DNA from: Salinimicrobium sediminis
GTDB taxonomy: Bacteria > Bacteroidota > Bacteroidia > Flavobacteriales > Flavobacteriaceae
Direction of reading: 5' to 3'
Assembly (NCBI RefSeq): GCF_900215295.1
Contig: NZ_OCMF01000002.1
Coordinates: 124,001 to 188,000, forward strand
Length of the DNA stretch: 64,000 nucleotides
Every line of letters starts with the position of its first letter. The first letter of the stretch is position 1. Below the pieces are notes generated by a model, which saw nothing but the letters and a program-made list of their open reading frames with translations, had not been told where the DNA came from and searched no databases. Shown piece after piece: positions 19,062 through 27,559 of this stretch. A program made the translations under genes and the position numbers.

Positions 19062-19504
19062 TCTAGAATTTTTCCGCCTATAGAATCTTTCCGAAGGAAA
19101 TATTCAAGGAGTTGATCCCACTCCAGTAAATCGTGTTTCTCTTTAGGAGGATTTTCTTTACTTACTGCAGCGAGGTTAGCTCCCATAGGACTGTTTATGC
19201 TGTCCTCCATGATGAAAAAAGCGTTTTCAACATTGAGCATTTCACCGGGATCTGAATAATTGGCCACCTGGATTACTGCCATCTCAATCTCTTTTTGTTC
19301 CAGGTCATGCACTAAACATTCGATCGCATCATACTTGAACTGTTTCCCTTTAGTACTTACTGCTCTTGCAGAAAAAACTTCATTAACTATGGTCATTTCA
19401 CAGAAATCGCAGGTATCATGACCATAAGCTATAGGCTTAGGATCAGTGTTACAACCAAACAGGAGGAGCAAGGCCGCTAAAAAGATCAGCTTCTTCATTT
19501 TCAA
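19058..19504 (-). CDS. nosL: Copper chaperone lipoprotein NosL
   Basis: NosL delivers Cu(I) to NosD and apo-NosZ in the periplasm. The 148-aa product has a lipoprotein signal with lipid Cys18 (LLLFGC) and the metal motif C32-x2-C35-x-M37 (TCDFCEM). The SPMGANLAA segment is also typical of NosL. It sits directly between the conserved membrane protein and nosD. Length and motifs are standard. Confidence 0.93.
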   Translation of the reverse strand: MKMKKLIFLAALLLLFGCNTDPKPIAYGHDTCDFCEMTIVNEVFSARAVSTKGKQFKYDAIECLVHDLEQKEIEMAVIQVANYSDPGEMLNVENAFFIMEDSINSPMGANLAAVSKENPPKEKHDLLEWDQLLEYFLRKDSIGGKILE

Positions 19505-20119
19505 CTATTTTTTTGTTTTAACTGTACGAAAACCTGCAAACCAGGCGATCAAAGTTAAAAACATCCCTATAAACATCATGTAAGCACCGGTTCTTGGGTA
19601 GGAATGGGCAGTAAAATTGAGGATCTTTTCTGACCCTAATAAAGGTGGTTTATAATTTAGGGGATTTCCTTCAGCATCGGTTAACTTTATAATGGCCTTT
19701 GGATCCAAATCTGTTCCGTAGTCCAGCAGCCAGTTATTGAAATCATACATCCCAAGTATTCCCAGAATGATCATTAGAACCAGCCATCCCATAAACCAGT
19801 GGGGGCTGATCTTTCCGAAGAAACCAAGAAAACCTAAGAGTATTCCTAAACCTGCCATAGATCCAATAACAATTGGAAATACATTAAATTCCCACATTTC
19901 CTCGGGTTTCGGAATTTTTTTCATACCAATATAATGATTTACACCATCAATATTCTGAATGTCAAATTCTTCTTCACCCTCAATTCCGGCGATATAAATA
20001 TCCATCCCCAGGGGATCGGGATATTGTGGCGCCTCCAGCCTTATGTTCCATAAGGGATAGAAGAAAAGGCCCAGCAACAAAGCGGAACCTAATATCATAA
20101 TAGTTCCTGAAATTTTCAT
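19505..20119 (-). CDS. Conserved membrane protein of the clade II nos cluster
   Basis: A membrane protein of 204 aa when started at the ATG at 20119 (MKISGTIMILGS). A longer reading frame from 20161 would run through a terminator-like hairpin and is unlikely. About four hydrophobic helices are visible: one near the N-terminus, two close together around 90-140 and one at the C-terminus (about 178-198), with a periplasmic loop rich in Asp/Glu/Pro. I do not recognise an enzymatic motif. Proteins of this kind are regular members of nos clusters in Bacteroidota, so a role in electron supply or assembly for NosZ is likely but unproven. nosL starts immediately after its stop. Confidence 0.75.
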   Translation of the reverse strand: MKISGTIMILGSALLLGLFFYPLWNIRLEAPQYPDPLGMDIYIAGIEGEEEFDIQNIDGVNHYIGMKKIPKPEEMWEFNVFPIVIGSMAGLGILLGFLGFFGKISPHWFMGWLVLMIILGILGMYDFNNWLLDYGTDLDPKAIIKLTDAEGNPLNYKPPLLGSEKILNFTAHSYPRTGAYMMFIGMFLTLIAWFAGFRTVKTKK

Positions 20120-20140
20120 ATCACTTAGTTTTAAGAAAAA

Positions 20141-20170
20141 GAAAGCGGGTAGTTTACCCAACCCGCTTTC
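20141..20170 (-). terminator. Hairpin between nosZ and the nosL-side genes
   Basis: GAAAGCGGGT at 20141-20150 pairs perfectly with ACCCGCTTTC at 20161-20170 around a 10-base loop. On the minus strand it is followed by a T-rich run (TTTTTCTT). It lies 42 bases after the nosZ stop and before the membrane-protein ATG, so it may partly terminate or stabilise the nosZ message. Confidence 0.7.
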
Positions 20171-20211
20171 TTAAAATTGAAGAGTTACATTTTATAACTA
20201 ATTAAACATAA

Positions 20212-22179
20212 TTACTCTCCGTCCAGGGTCCATGTAAGCGGGGTGTTTGAATTTTTACCCGATACCCGAACATATCCCTGCATTTCCTGATGCAGTGCAG
20301 AACAGAAGTCTGTACAATAGAACGGCCAAACCCCTGCTTTTTTAGGCTCCCAGGTAATGGTCTTGGTTTGTCCGGGCATAATCAGTAATTCTGAAGTATT
20401 GGCACCAATCATTGCAAATCCATGCGGTACATCAAAGTCCTGCTCCAGGTTGGTTACGTGGAAGAAAACCTTGTCACCTACTTTGATTCCTTCAATGTTA
20501 TCTGGTGCAAAGTGGCTACGTACGGTGGTCATGTAAACATGCACTTCATTTCCTTGACGAACTACCTTGGTCGCATCTTCACTTGTAGCAGCAAATTCAT
20601 GCTTGTTCTCATCCAGACGGTATATCTTCCTGGAGTTTGCTTTTACCCTGTCTGCAGAAATACCGGCAGCATAGTGTGGTTCCCCGTGAGTCGGGAAGTC
20701 CAGAAGTAATTCCATTTTGTCTCCGGAGATGTCATAAAGCTGCGCAGAGTGCTCTAATTCAGGTCCTGTTGGTAAGTAGCGATCTTTGGTGATCTTGTTC
20801 ATAGAGATAAGATACTTACCTTCAGGCTTACGGGAGTTACCTCCTGGGATCATAAGGTGGCCTACAGAATAGTAACTTGGTTGTCTGTCAAGTACTTCCC
20901 AGGTTCCAAGTTTCCATTTTACCACTTCAGAAGAAATAAAGAAGGTAGTATAGGCATTTCCCTCCCCATCAAATTCTGTATGCAATGGTCCAAGACCTCC
21001 TTCTTTTACAGTTCCTGCTAAGGTAGATTCAAAGTTGAGGATTGGAATTCCGTAAGCATCTCCATCAAAATCCTTATTCTCAATAGCTTTCAGCATTTTA
21101 GAGAAGGAGTGAACAGTAAGATCTGTAGAGAGTTTACCGTTACCCACGATGTACTCTCCAGAAGGATCCACATCACACCCGTGTGGAGATTTTGGAGTAG
21201 GCATAAAGTAAACTGCACCTTCCACATCTCTTGGATCCACAGTCAATACCTTGTTCATCATAGTAGAGGTTGCGGTATGGGTTTCATGATCATAAACGTT
21301 ATGAGCGTATTGGGCATCAATTTCCTGACCTCCCCCGTTGGCCACATATTCCTGGATCTTTTTCCAGTTTACGGCAGCAATAAAATCCTTATCGTTCTGA
21401 GATGCATTTACCTCCTGTAAAGTATGAGCTTCTTCGGTATTGTAAGTGGTAAAGAAGAACCATCCATGGGAATCTCCACGTCCCGGGTGAGAAAGGTCAT
21501 AGTTGAAGCCCGGCATTTTTAACTGGAAATCGATCTTCATACGCCCTTCATCATCAATAGCGATAAAGGTAAGAGGGCCTTTAAAGTTACCTTTCATTTC
21601 TGAAATAGCGATATCTTCCTGAGGGTAGGGGACAGAGAATCTTGTTCCTGCTACCACATATTCTGTATTTTCGGTTACGAAAGAAGAGGAGTGGTTACCG
21701 GCACTGTGTGGAATTTCAATGATCTCTTCGGTCTCAAAGGTTTCAAGACTTATTCTGGCGATCCTTGGAGTATTGTTCTCATTAATAAAAACCCAGCGCC
21801 CGTCTGTCTCTCCATTTGTTTGAGAAATATCGGGGTGGTGAGCATCTCCCCATGGCACAAATCCGAAAGAAGTATTTAGCATGGGTTTTGTCTCTTCAGA
21901 ATACCCATACCCCGAGGTTGGGAATTGAGAAAAGACAGGGATTTCTTTTAGCATTCTTCCCGATGGTAATCCATATACGGTAAGATTCCCACTATATCCC
22001 CCTGAAAGGAAGGCATAAAATTCATCATGTTCTCCCGGTGCGACATATACTCTTTCTGCGGCATTTGAAGCCATTGCACCTCCGGAACGACTATCCCGGG
22101 ATTTTGCATCGTCCTCTCCACAACTCACCATAAGTATAGAAAGAAGAAATAAAAATAGAATTGAATTTAATTGTTTCAT
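20212..22179 (-). CDS. nosZ: Nitrous-oxide reductase, clade II (lipoprotein type)
   Basis: NosZ reduces N2O to N2 at a periplasmic copper-sulfide CuZ centre fed by a CuA centre. The 655-aa precursor has a Sec lipoprotein signal with lipid Cys20 (ILMVSC), not the Tat signal of clade I enzymes. The beta-propeller carries CuZ histidine candidates H114 and H115 (DAHHPD), H163, H333 (SPHGCD), H400 (GPLHTEF), H441 (VGHLM) and H502 (GEPHYA). The C-terminal cupredoxin domain has CuA ligands H586 and C622-x3-C626-x3-H630-x2-M633 (CTDFCSALHQEM). All needed residues appear present, so it should be active. The fasciclin gene lies 15 bases upstream in the same operon. Confidence 0.97.
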   Translation of the reverse strand: MKQLNSILFLFLLSILMVSCGEDDAKSRDSRSGGAMASNAAERVYVAPGEHDEFYAFLSGGYSGNLTVYGLPSGRMLKEIPVFSQFPTSGYGYSEETKPMLNTSFGFVPWGDAHHPDISQTNGETDGRWVFINENNTPRIARISLETFETEEIIEIPHSAGNHSSSFVTENTEYVVAGTRFSVPYPQEDIAISEMKGNFKGPLTFIAIDDEGRMKIDFQLKMPGFNYDLSHPGRGDSHGWFFFTTYNTEEAHTLQEVNASQNDKDFIAAVNWKKIQEYVANGGGQEIDAQYAHNVYDHETHTATSTMMNKVLTVDPRDVEGAVYFMPTPKSPHGCDVDPSGEYIVGNGKLSTDLTVHSFSKMLKAIENKDFDGDAYGIPILNFESTLAGTVKEGGLGPLHTEFDGEGNAYTTFFISSEVVKWKLGTWEVLDRQPSYYSVGHLMIPGGNSRKPEGKYLISMNKITKDRYLPTGPELEHSAQLYDISGDKMELLLDFPTHGEPHYAAGISADRVKANSRKIYRLDENKHEFAATSEDATKVVRQGNEVHVYMTTVRSHFAPDNIEGIKVGDKVFFHVTNLEQDFDVPHGFAMIGANTSELLIMPGQTKTITWEPKKAGVWPFYCTDFCSALHQEMQGYVRVSGKNSNTPLTWTLDGE

Positions 22180-22194
22180 TGGTAGTGTATTAAT

Positions 22195-22791
22195 TTAATT
22201 TTTTGGTAAAATGACTGCATCGACAACATGTACCCATCCATTACTGGCCTTGACCGTACCTAATATTTTGGCTCCGCCTACAAAGATGTCTTTTCCTTCC
22301 CGGGTAATTTCTACGTTCTCACCAGAAGCCATATAAAGGGTACGTCCTTTTTCAATATTCTTGTTGAGCATATCTACGGGATAATTACTGGGAGCTACAT
22401 GGTGCTTTAGAATGTAGGCCAGTTTGCCCTTATTTTCAGGTTTTAGAAGGTCTTCAACTGTACCTTCGGGTAGTTTTTCAAAGGCTGCGTTAGTTGGTGC
22501 AAACACTGTGAGCGGTCCTACATTTACAAGGGCGTTCTGTACTTCAGCCGCTTCCACTGCTGCCACCAGCGTGGTATGATCGGGAGAATTAAGTGCTATT
22601 CGTAAAGCATTAGGATTATCACTTTCATCTTCGATATATGCCTGCCCCTGGTTAGAAACATTTTCTGTCGCGACAGGGGAAGCAGTATCTTCTGTGCGGT
22701 CTTCAGCAGTGGTGTCCTGCTTACAGCCGGTAAAAGCCAGGGCAAAAATACCCAGGGCGATCACAAGTAAAATTGGTTTGGTTGTCTTCAT
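22195..22791 (-). CDS. Fasciclin-domain lipoprotein
   Basis: A 198-aa lipoprotein (lipid Cys23 in AFTGC) with a low-complexity linker (24-60) and a single fasciclin/FAS1 domain (about 62-196). Typical FAS1 motifs are visible: LTVFAPTNAAFEKLPEGTV, ILKHHVAPSNY and a C-terminal VHVVDAVILPKN. FAS1 domains mediate adhesion or protein contacts. In the nos operon it might hold the cytochrome and NosZ together at the outer leaf of the periplasmic membrane, but that is inference. It is 15 bases upstream of nosZ and 54 bases downstream of the cytochrome c gene. Confidence 0.88.
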   Translation of the reverse strand: MKTTKPILLVIALGIFALAFTGCKQDTTAEDRTEDTASPVATENVSNQGQAYIEDESDNPNALRIALNSPDHTTLVAAVEAAEVQNALVNVGPLTVFAPTNAAFEKLPEGTVEDLLKPENKGKLAYILKHHVAPSNYPVDMLNKNIEKGRTLYMASGENVEITREGKDIFVGGAKILGTVKASNGWVHVVDAVILPKN

Positions 22792-22845
22792 TAGAGGGTT
22801 GTTTTTAAATTAAGCCGTAATTAAGAAGATAAGAGAGTAGGGGAG

Positions 22846-23334
22846 TTAGTTTTCCTGGTCAAACTGCCTGAAATACTCCAGGATCGCTCTGGCTTCTTCC
22901 TGAGTAAGACCTTGATTTGCCATAACTGCCATATTGGATTCAATAAGAAGTTTTTTGGCAATGGGGTCTTCTTTGATCATCTTTTCGGGATTCAGGATCA
23001 TATTCATGATCCATTCGGGAGTGCGTCTTTCTGTAACACCGGCCAGTTCGGGTCCAATGAATTTTTTATCCATTTTATGGCAGGCAGAACACATATTTTT
23101 GAATAGCTCTGCACCTTGGGTCGCCAGGGCTGCATCGATGTCTGCACCTATTTCTACAGATTTTACAGGTCCCACCCCTTTGTTGTCAAGATTGCTTACT
23201 TCAGCTGTAGTGGTTTTTGCCTCTTCTACAGTTTCGGGGTCTGATAATTTAGGTTGTTCCTTTTCTTCTTTCTCCCCACATGATATTGCGAAAAGGATTA
23301 AAAAAACGGAAAGGATCTTAAAAGTTAATTTCAT
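22846..23334 (-). CDS. Mono-heme cytochrome c lipoprotein
   Basis: A 162-aa lipoprotein (lipid Cys19 in FAISC) with an acidic linker and a C-terminal class I cytochrome c domain. The heme motif is C82-SA-C85-H86, and M135 or M138 (NMAVMANQG) could be the second iron ligand. It is the first gene of the nos operon, so it is the likely electron donor to the CuA site of NosZ (inference from position). Its upstream gap is shared with the rrf2 regulator and contains a palindromic operator-like site. Confidence 0.9.
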   Translation of the reverse strand: MKLTFKILSVFLILFAISCGEKEEKEQPKLSDPETVEEAKTTTAEVSNLDNKGVGPVKSVEIGADIDAALATQGAELFKNMCSACHKMDKKFIGPELAGVTERRTPEWIMNMILNPEKMIKEDPIAKKLLIESNMAVMANQGLTQEEARAILEYFRQFDQEN

Positions 23335-23393
23335 GATAAAGGTTATTAATGTTATGCTGCAATATTACGACATTTACACTTATTAAAGATATT

Positions 23394-23401
23394 AAGGTCT
23401 T
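23394..23401 (-). promoter_or_regulatory. Possible -7 element of the nos operon
   Basis: On the minus strand this reads TATCTTTA, one mismatch from TANNTTTG, 60 bases upstream of the cytochrome c ATG. The palindrome at 23434-23453 would be centred about 50 bases upstream of the implied start of transcription. Confidence 0.35.
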
Positions 23402-23433
23402 ATAATATTTTTAACAAGAAAGAAATAATCTTA

Positions 23434-23453
23434 TTAGGACAAAGTAATCCTAA
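23434..23453. promoter_or_regulatory. 20-bp palindromic operator candidate in the nos/rrf2 gap
   Basis: TTAGGAC, a 6-base spacer, then ATCCTAA: 6 of 7 arm positions pair. A second copy with the same spacing lies at 29104-29123. It sits between the divergent nos operon and the rrf2 gene, so it is a candidate site for the Rrf2 protein or another redox regulator. Confidence 0.5.
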
Positions 23454-23490
23454 AAGAGCAATAAAAAATATGACCGGCGTCAGGATTTAT

Positions 23491-23498
23491 TATCTTTG
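23491..23498 (+). promoter_or_regulatory. -7 promoter element of rrf2
   Basis: TATCTTTG fits TANNTTTG and lies 46 bases before the rrf2 ATG. Confidence 0.5.
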
Positions 23499-23544
23499 AC
23501 CAGCTTTTTTAGCCCCCGGGCAAAAACTAACCATTAATTATTAT

Positions 23545-23976
23545 ATGTTATCAAGCTCCAGTAAATATGCAGTAAATGCCGTGCTTTACCTGGCGGTACA
23601 TTCCAGCCAGATCAATAAGATAAGAGCAAAGGAAATCGCGGAGGCTATTAAACTTCCCTCACCCTTCCTGGCAAAGTTGCTTCAAACGCTTTCCCGGGAA
23701 AATATAGTTTCCTCCTCCAAAGGACCAACGGGAGGATTTTATCTTACCCCCGAGGCTCAGCAAAGACCGCTTTTGGAAGTGGTGAAGATCATCGATGGGA
23801 CAGACAGGCTCGATGAATGCGTGTTGGGATTGAAAAAATGCAGCTCAGAAAAACCCTGCCCGGTTCATTTCTCTGTACAGCCATTAAAGAAAACCTTCCG
23901 AAAAGAGCTTGAAGAGAACAGTATCGCTTCTTTTGCCGAAAAAGTAAAAAGCGGGGAGACCTATTTATTTGTTTAG
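23545..23976 (+). CDS. Rrf2-family transcriptional regulator (NsrR/IscR-like)
   Basis: A 143-aa winged-helix regulator. The N-terminal helices (MLSSSSKYAVNAVLYLA) and the recognition region around 28-60 (AKEIAEAIKLPSPFLAKLL) are typical of Rrf2. Three cysteines, C92-x6-C99-x5-C105, match the Fe-S ligand pattern of NsrR and IscR, which sense NO or iron-sulfur status. It is transcribed divergently from the nos operon, so an NO or redox signal controlling N2O respiration is plausible. The last eight codons also form part of a hairpin that can end ackA transcription. Confidence 0.9.
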   Translation: MLSSSSKYAVNAVLYLAVHSSQINKIRAKEIAEAIKLPSPFLAKLLQTLSRENIVSSSKGPTGGFYLTPEAQQRPLLEVVKIIDGTDRLDECVLGLKKCSSEKPCPVHFSVQPLKKTFRKELEENSIASFAEKVKSGETYLFV

Positions 23977-23987
23977 GAGCTCCCCGC
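23951..23987 (-). terminator. Terminator of pta-ackA overlapping the rrf2 3' end
   Basis: GCGGGGAG (23951-23958) pairs with CTCCCCGC (23980-23987). On the minus strand the stem is followed by TTTTTACTTTTT, a good termination run for ackA. On the plus strand no T run follows. Confidence 0.65.
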
Positions 23988-24015
23988 TTAAAAATGTCAT
24001 ATTTGACAGGTGATA

Positions 24016-25203
24016 TCAGATCATTGCAAGCGTTTGCTTGGCGATCTCCAGTTCTTCATTTGTAGGGATCACCAGGATCTTTACTGCAGAACTTTCCTTG
24101 CCAATACTTCTTATTTCTTTGGAGCGAACACTATTCTTCTCTTCATCCAGCTGTAAACCGAGGAAATCCATATCCCGACAAACCATTTTTCGAATAACCT
24201 CACTGTTTTCACCAATTCCCGCGGTAAACACAACAGCATCAAAGCCATTCATGGCGGCGGCATAGGCGCCAATGTATTTTTTGATTCGGTAGGCATTCAT
24301 TTCCAGTGCCAGGATACATTCTTTATTCCCTTTTTCGGCCTGCTCCTCAATATCTCTAAGGTCACTGTAACCGGTAAGGCCAAGCATTCCGCTTTTGTGG
24401 TGCAGCAGGTCGCTCACTTCTTTAGCTGTATACCCAAATTTTTCAATCATGTAAAAAATGACCGACTGGTCGATATCTCCACTTCGGGTCCCCATGATCA
24501 ATCCGTTTACCGGGCCAAAACCAAGGCTGTGATCAACACTTTTTCCATTCTTTACAGCAGTTATACTGCAGCCGTTCCCAAGATGTACTGTGACCAGTTT
24601 GGTATCTTTTCTTTTGAGGTAATCATTCGCTTTTTCTGAAACATATTTATGGCTGGTGCCATGAAATCCATAAACCTGGATTTTATCTTCTTCGTAAAAT
24701 TTATTCGGAATTGCATACCGGTTAGCCGGAGCGGGAATGGTTTGATGAAAAGCCGTGTCAAAAACTGCAACCTGTTTTGCTTCAGGAAAAATTTCTTCAG
24801 CTACTTCAATGCCCTTTAAGTTTGGCGGATTGTGGAGCGGGGCAAGGGAGAACAATTGTTCGATCTTGCTTTTCACTTTCTCATCAATAATTATGGTATC
24901 TGAAAAACTCGCACCTCCATGCACCACTCTGTGTCCAATTGCCGGAATTTCAGCAGGATCTTTGATCACGCCATAGTCCTTATGCATCAGGTGCTTTGTC
25001 ACTCCTTTCAATGCTACGGAATGATCTGTTATTTCCATTTCTTCGGAAGTTGAGAAAGCTTCCGATTTATAATGCAACTTTCCTGAAGCCTGACCAATTC
25101 GCTCCACTAATCCCGATGCCAGTACTTTTTCTGAAGGCATTTCGATGAGCTGGAACTTTAATGAAGAACTTCCGGAATTAATTATCAGTATATTTTTATT
25201 CAT
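24016..25203 (-). CDS. ackA: Acetate kinase
   Basis: AckA interconverts acetyl phosphate plus ADP and acetate plus ATP. The 395-aa protein has all signature stretches: LIINSGSSSLKFQL near the start, GHRVVHGG (about 90), FDTAFHQTIP (about 148), HLGNGCSITAV (about 208) and the C-terminal FTAGIGENS. It follows pta by 82 bases on the same strand. The gap holds short direct repeats (AATCAAGA twice) and no terminator, so co-transcription is likely. Confidence 0.97.
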   Translation of the reverse strand: MNKNILIINSGSSSLKFQLIEMPSEKVLASGLVERIGQASGKLHYKSEAFSTSEEMEITDHSVALKGVTKHLMHKDYGVIKDPAEIPAIGHRVVHGGASFSDTIIIDEKVKSKIEQLFSLAPLHNPPNLKGIEVAEEIFPEAKQVAVFDTAFHQTIPAPANRYAIPNKFYEEDKIQVYGFHGTSHKYVSEKANDYLKRKDTKLVTVHLGNGCSITAVKNGKSVDHSLGFGPVNGLIMGTRSGDIDQSVIFYMIEKFGYTAKEVSDLLHHKSGMLGLTGYSDLRDIEEQAEKGNKECILALEMNAYRIKKYIGAYAAAMNGFDAVVFTAGIGENSEVIRKMVCRDMDFLGLQLDEEKNSVRSKEIRSIGKESSAVKILVIPTNEELEIAKQTLAMI

Positions 25204-25285
25204 AATCTTTATTTTGAATCAAGAGTTAAGAATCAAGACTTTTAGAATTTTGATTTTTTTATTACTGCCCATTGCCAACTGACGA

Positions 25286-27379
25286 CTATAATCCCTGTGC
25301 CTGTATAGCTGTTAGAATTACAGTATTGAAAACGTCATCTACAGTACACCCGCGGCTTAGATCGTTGACAGGTTTGTTGAGACCTTGTAACATCGGGCCA
25401 ATAGCCAAAGCTCCGGTCTCGCGTTGCACTGCTTTATAGGTATTGTTTCCGGTATTAAGGTCAGGGAAAATAAGGACGCTTGCCTGTCCGGCCACTTCAG
25501 ATCCGGGAAGTTTGGCTTTCCCGACACTCAGGTCAACTGCGGCATCATACTGAATAGGACCCTCGATCTTAAGGTCTGGACGTTTGCGTTTTACAATTTC
25601 GGTTGCCTCCCTTACGCGGTCTACATCCTCACCTTTTCCTGAGCTTCCGGAAGAGTAGGAGAGCATAGCGATCTTTGGTTCAATTCCGAAGGCTTTACTG
25701 CTTTCCGCAGAAGAAATACAGATCTCTGCAAGCTCTTCTGCAGTGGGATTAGGATTAATTGCGCAATCCCCAAAAACGGAAACCCTGTCCTCCAGACACA
25801 TAAAGAAAACCGAAGAAACCACAGATACTCCCGGCTTGGTCTTGATAAACTGCAGTGCAGGACGAATGGTGTGCTGGGTAGTATGTGCAGCACCCGAAAC
25901 CATTCCGTCGGCATGACCTTTATAGATCATCATGGTGCCGTAGTAAGAGACATCACTCATAAGATCCCGTGCAATATCCATGTTGACATTTTTATGCTTT
26001 CGCAGCTCATAAAAAGTCTTCACGTAATCCTCAAAATATTCTGAAGTTGTGGGGTTGATGATCTTCAGCTTTTTGAAGTCCATTGGCAGCGCCAGCTTCA
26101 TGATGAGCTTCCTGATCTCTTCTTCATCTCCAAGAATGGTAAGATCAACAATATCCATGGCGATGAGACGGGAAGCTGCGGTAAGGATTCGCTCGTCTGT
26201 ACCTTCAGGCAGGACGATGTGTTTTCTCTTTTGCTGCGCTCTTTTCACCAGGCTGTACTGGAACATACGTGGCGTTAATCCTGAAGGTTGCAAGCCTGCA
26301 AACCTTTCGATAAGGGGATCTATTTTTATATATTTTTCAAAGGTGCTGATGGATGTTTCGATCTTTTGAATGCTGTCTGCATAAATATTCGAATTAATGG
26401 CACCCACTTTATTGGTCACGTTAAAAGTCCCGTCCTCAACAGAAATAATTGGCACCACCTGGGAAAGACCTTCAATAAGTTTTATAATGGAATCCTCCGG
26501 AATAAGTCCGCCGGTAAGTATGATCCCTGAAATTCTGGGGTAATTGCTGGAAATATGTGCCTGAAGGGCACCAAGAATGATATCGGCACGGTCACCAGGA
26601 GTGATCACCAGGCTCTCATTTTTAAGATGCTTCAGGTAATTGCGTAATTGCATGGCTCCCACATTGAAACTTCCGGATTGGTTGTCCAGGAATTCCTCTC
26701 CAAAAAGCACTTTGCCGTCAAGCTCTTCCACGATCTCTTTAAGCGTTGGATTGGCAAGGGTATCAATAAGAGGCAGGGCGAAAACCGCAACATCATCGGG
26801 TAAAAATTCCCTCATTCCATTGGTTGCAATGGCAAGGTTCGCAAGTTCGATTTTGTTGCTTACCATCGCCATGACCCTTACATCTTTATTGATGAAAGTT
26901 TGATATGCCATTTGCAGGCTCCCCATAAGGCCCTCTTTGGTTTTTCCGCGGCCGCTGGCCACGATGATCACCGGTAGTCCAAGGTTTTTGGCTATGGTAA
27001 CATTCTCATCAAATTCAAAAACAGAGCCCTCGCCCGAGAAATCACTGCCTTCAACCAGTACAAAATCAAAATTCTCCTCCAGGGCTTTATATTTCCTGAT
27101 GATGGTATCTATAATCTCCCCACTTTTTCCTTCATTCCTCTTTTGGATCACCTCTTTTCTTTCGAAGGCAAAAGCATCGGTATAAGCGAGGGGCAAGTCA
27201 AAATATTTAAGTACCGTTTCGATGTGGTTATCAAGGTTGCCGGGTTTTTCCTCATTAATGATGGGGCGAAAGTAGGCTACCTTGACCGTCTTGCCCAGGA
27301 GGGCTCTCATGAGGCCGAGAGAGATCAAAGATTTACCACTATTTGGCTCTAAAGTCGCAATATAAAGTCCTTTGTTCAT
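25286..27379 (-). CDS. pta: Phosphate acetyltransferase, long form
   Basis: Pta converts acetyl-CoA and phosphate to acetyl phosphate and CoA, supplying AckA. The 697-aa protein has an N-terminal BioD-like P-loop domain (LYIATLEPNSGKSLISLGL, 5-23), a middle DRTGG domain (about 215-320) and the C-terminal PTA_PTB catalytic domain (about 370-690) with SYSSGSSGKGEDVDRV and LIFPDLNTGN. The length is that of the regulated Pta of enteric bacteria. A TACTTTTG -7 element lies 20 bases upstream. Confidence 0.97.
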   Translation of the reverse strand: MNKGLYIATLEPNSGKSLISLGLMRALLGKTVKVAYFRPIINEEKPGNLDNHIETVLKYFDLPLAYTDAFAFERKEVIQKRNEGKSGEIIDTIIRKYKALEENFDFVLVEGSDFSGEGSVFEFDENVTIAKNLGLPVIIVASGRGKTKEGLMGSLQMAYQTFINKDVRVMAMVSNKIELANLAIATNGMREFLPDDVAVFALPLIDTLANPTLKEIVEELDGKVLFGEEFLDNQSGSFNVGAMQLRNYLKHLKNESLVITPGDRADIILGALQAHISSNYPRISGIILTGGLIPEDSIIKLIEGLSQVVPIISVEDGTFNVTNKVGAINSNIYADSIQKIETSISTFEKYIKIDPLIERFAGLQPSGLTPRMFQYSLVKRAQQKRKHIVLPEGTDERILTAASRLIAMDIVDLTILGDEEEIRKLIMKLALPMDFKKLKIINPTTSEYFEDYVKTFYELRKHKNVNMDIARDLMSDVSYYGTMMIYKGHADGMVSGAAHTTQHTIRPALQFIKTKPGVSVVSSVFFMCLEDRVSVFGDCAINPNPTAEELAEICISSAESSKAFGIEPKIAMLSYSSGSSGKGEDVDRVREATEIVKRKRPDLKIEGPIQYDAAVDLSVGKAKLPGSEVAGQASVLIFPDLNTGNNTYKAVQRETGALAIGPMLQGLNKPVNDLSRGCTVDDVFNTVILTAIQAQGL

Positions 27380-27398
27380 AGTTATTCAAATTCTGATG

Positions 27399-27406
27399 CA
27401 AAAGTA
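27399..27406 (-). promoter_or_regulatory. -7 promoter element of pta-ackA
   Basis: The minus strand reads TACTTTTG (TANNTTTG), 20 bases before the pta ATG. A matching -33 element at normal spacing was not seen. Confidence 0.5.
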
Positions 27407-27510
27407 AGGCTAAATGCAAACCTGAATTGGGATAGAGGGTTAAAAAGTCGTGAAAATCTGATGAAGATCAGCTGAACCAAGACCTTTTTGTCTTCAAAAT
27501 TTGGGGTCTC

Positions 27511-27539
27511 TTGAATTCCTTTTTAAAATCATATTTTTG
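27511..27539 (+). promoter_or_regulatory. Promoter of the methyltransferase gene
   Basis: TTG at 27511-27513 and TATTTTTG at 27532-27539, separated by 18 bases, fit both Bacteroidetes promoter elements. The ATG follows 20 bases later. Confidence 0.6.
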
Positions 27540-27559
27540 AGGGTACAGGCTCTTTAATT

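Noticed and set aside
19505-20161. Longer start for the nos membrane protein at 20161
   Set aside because: It would begin inside the hairpin at 20141-20170 and add a non-conserved stretch. The ATG at 20119 starts directly before a hydrophobic helix.
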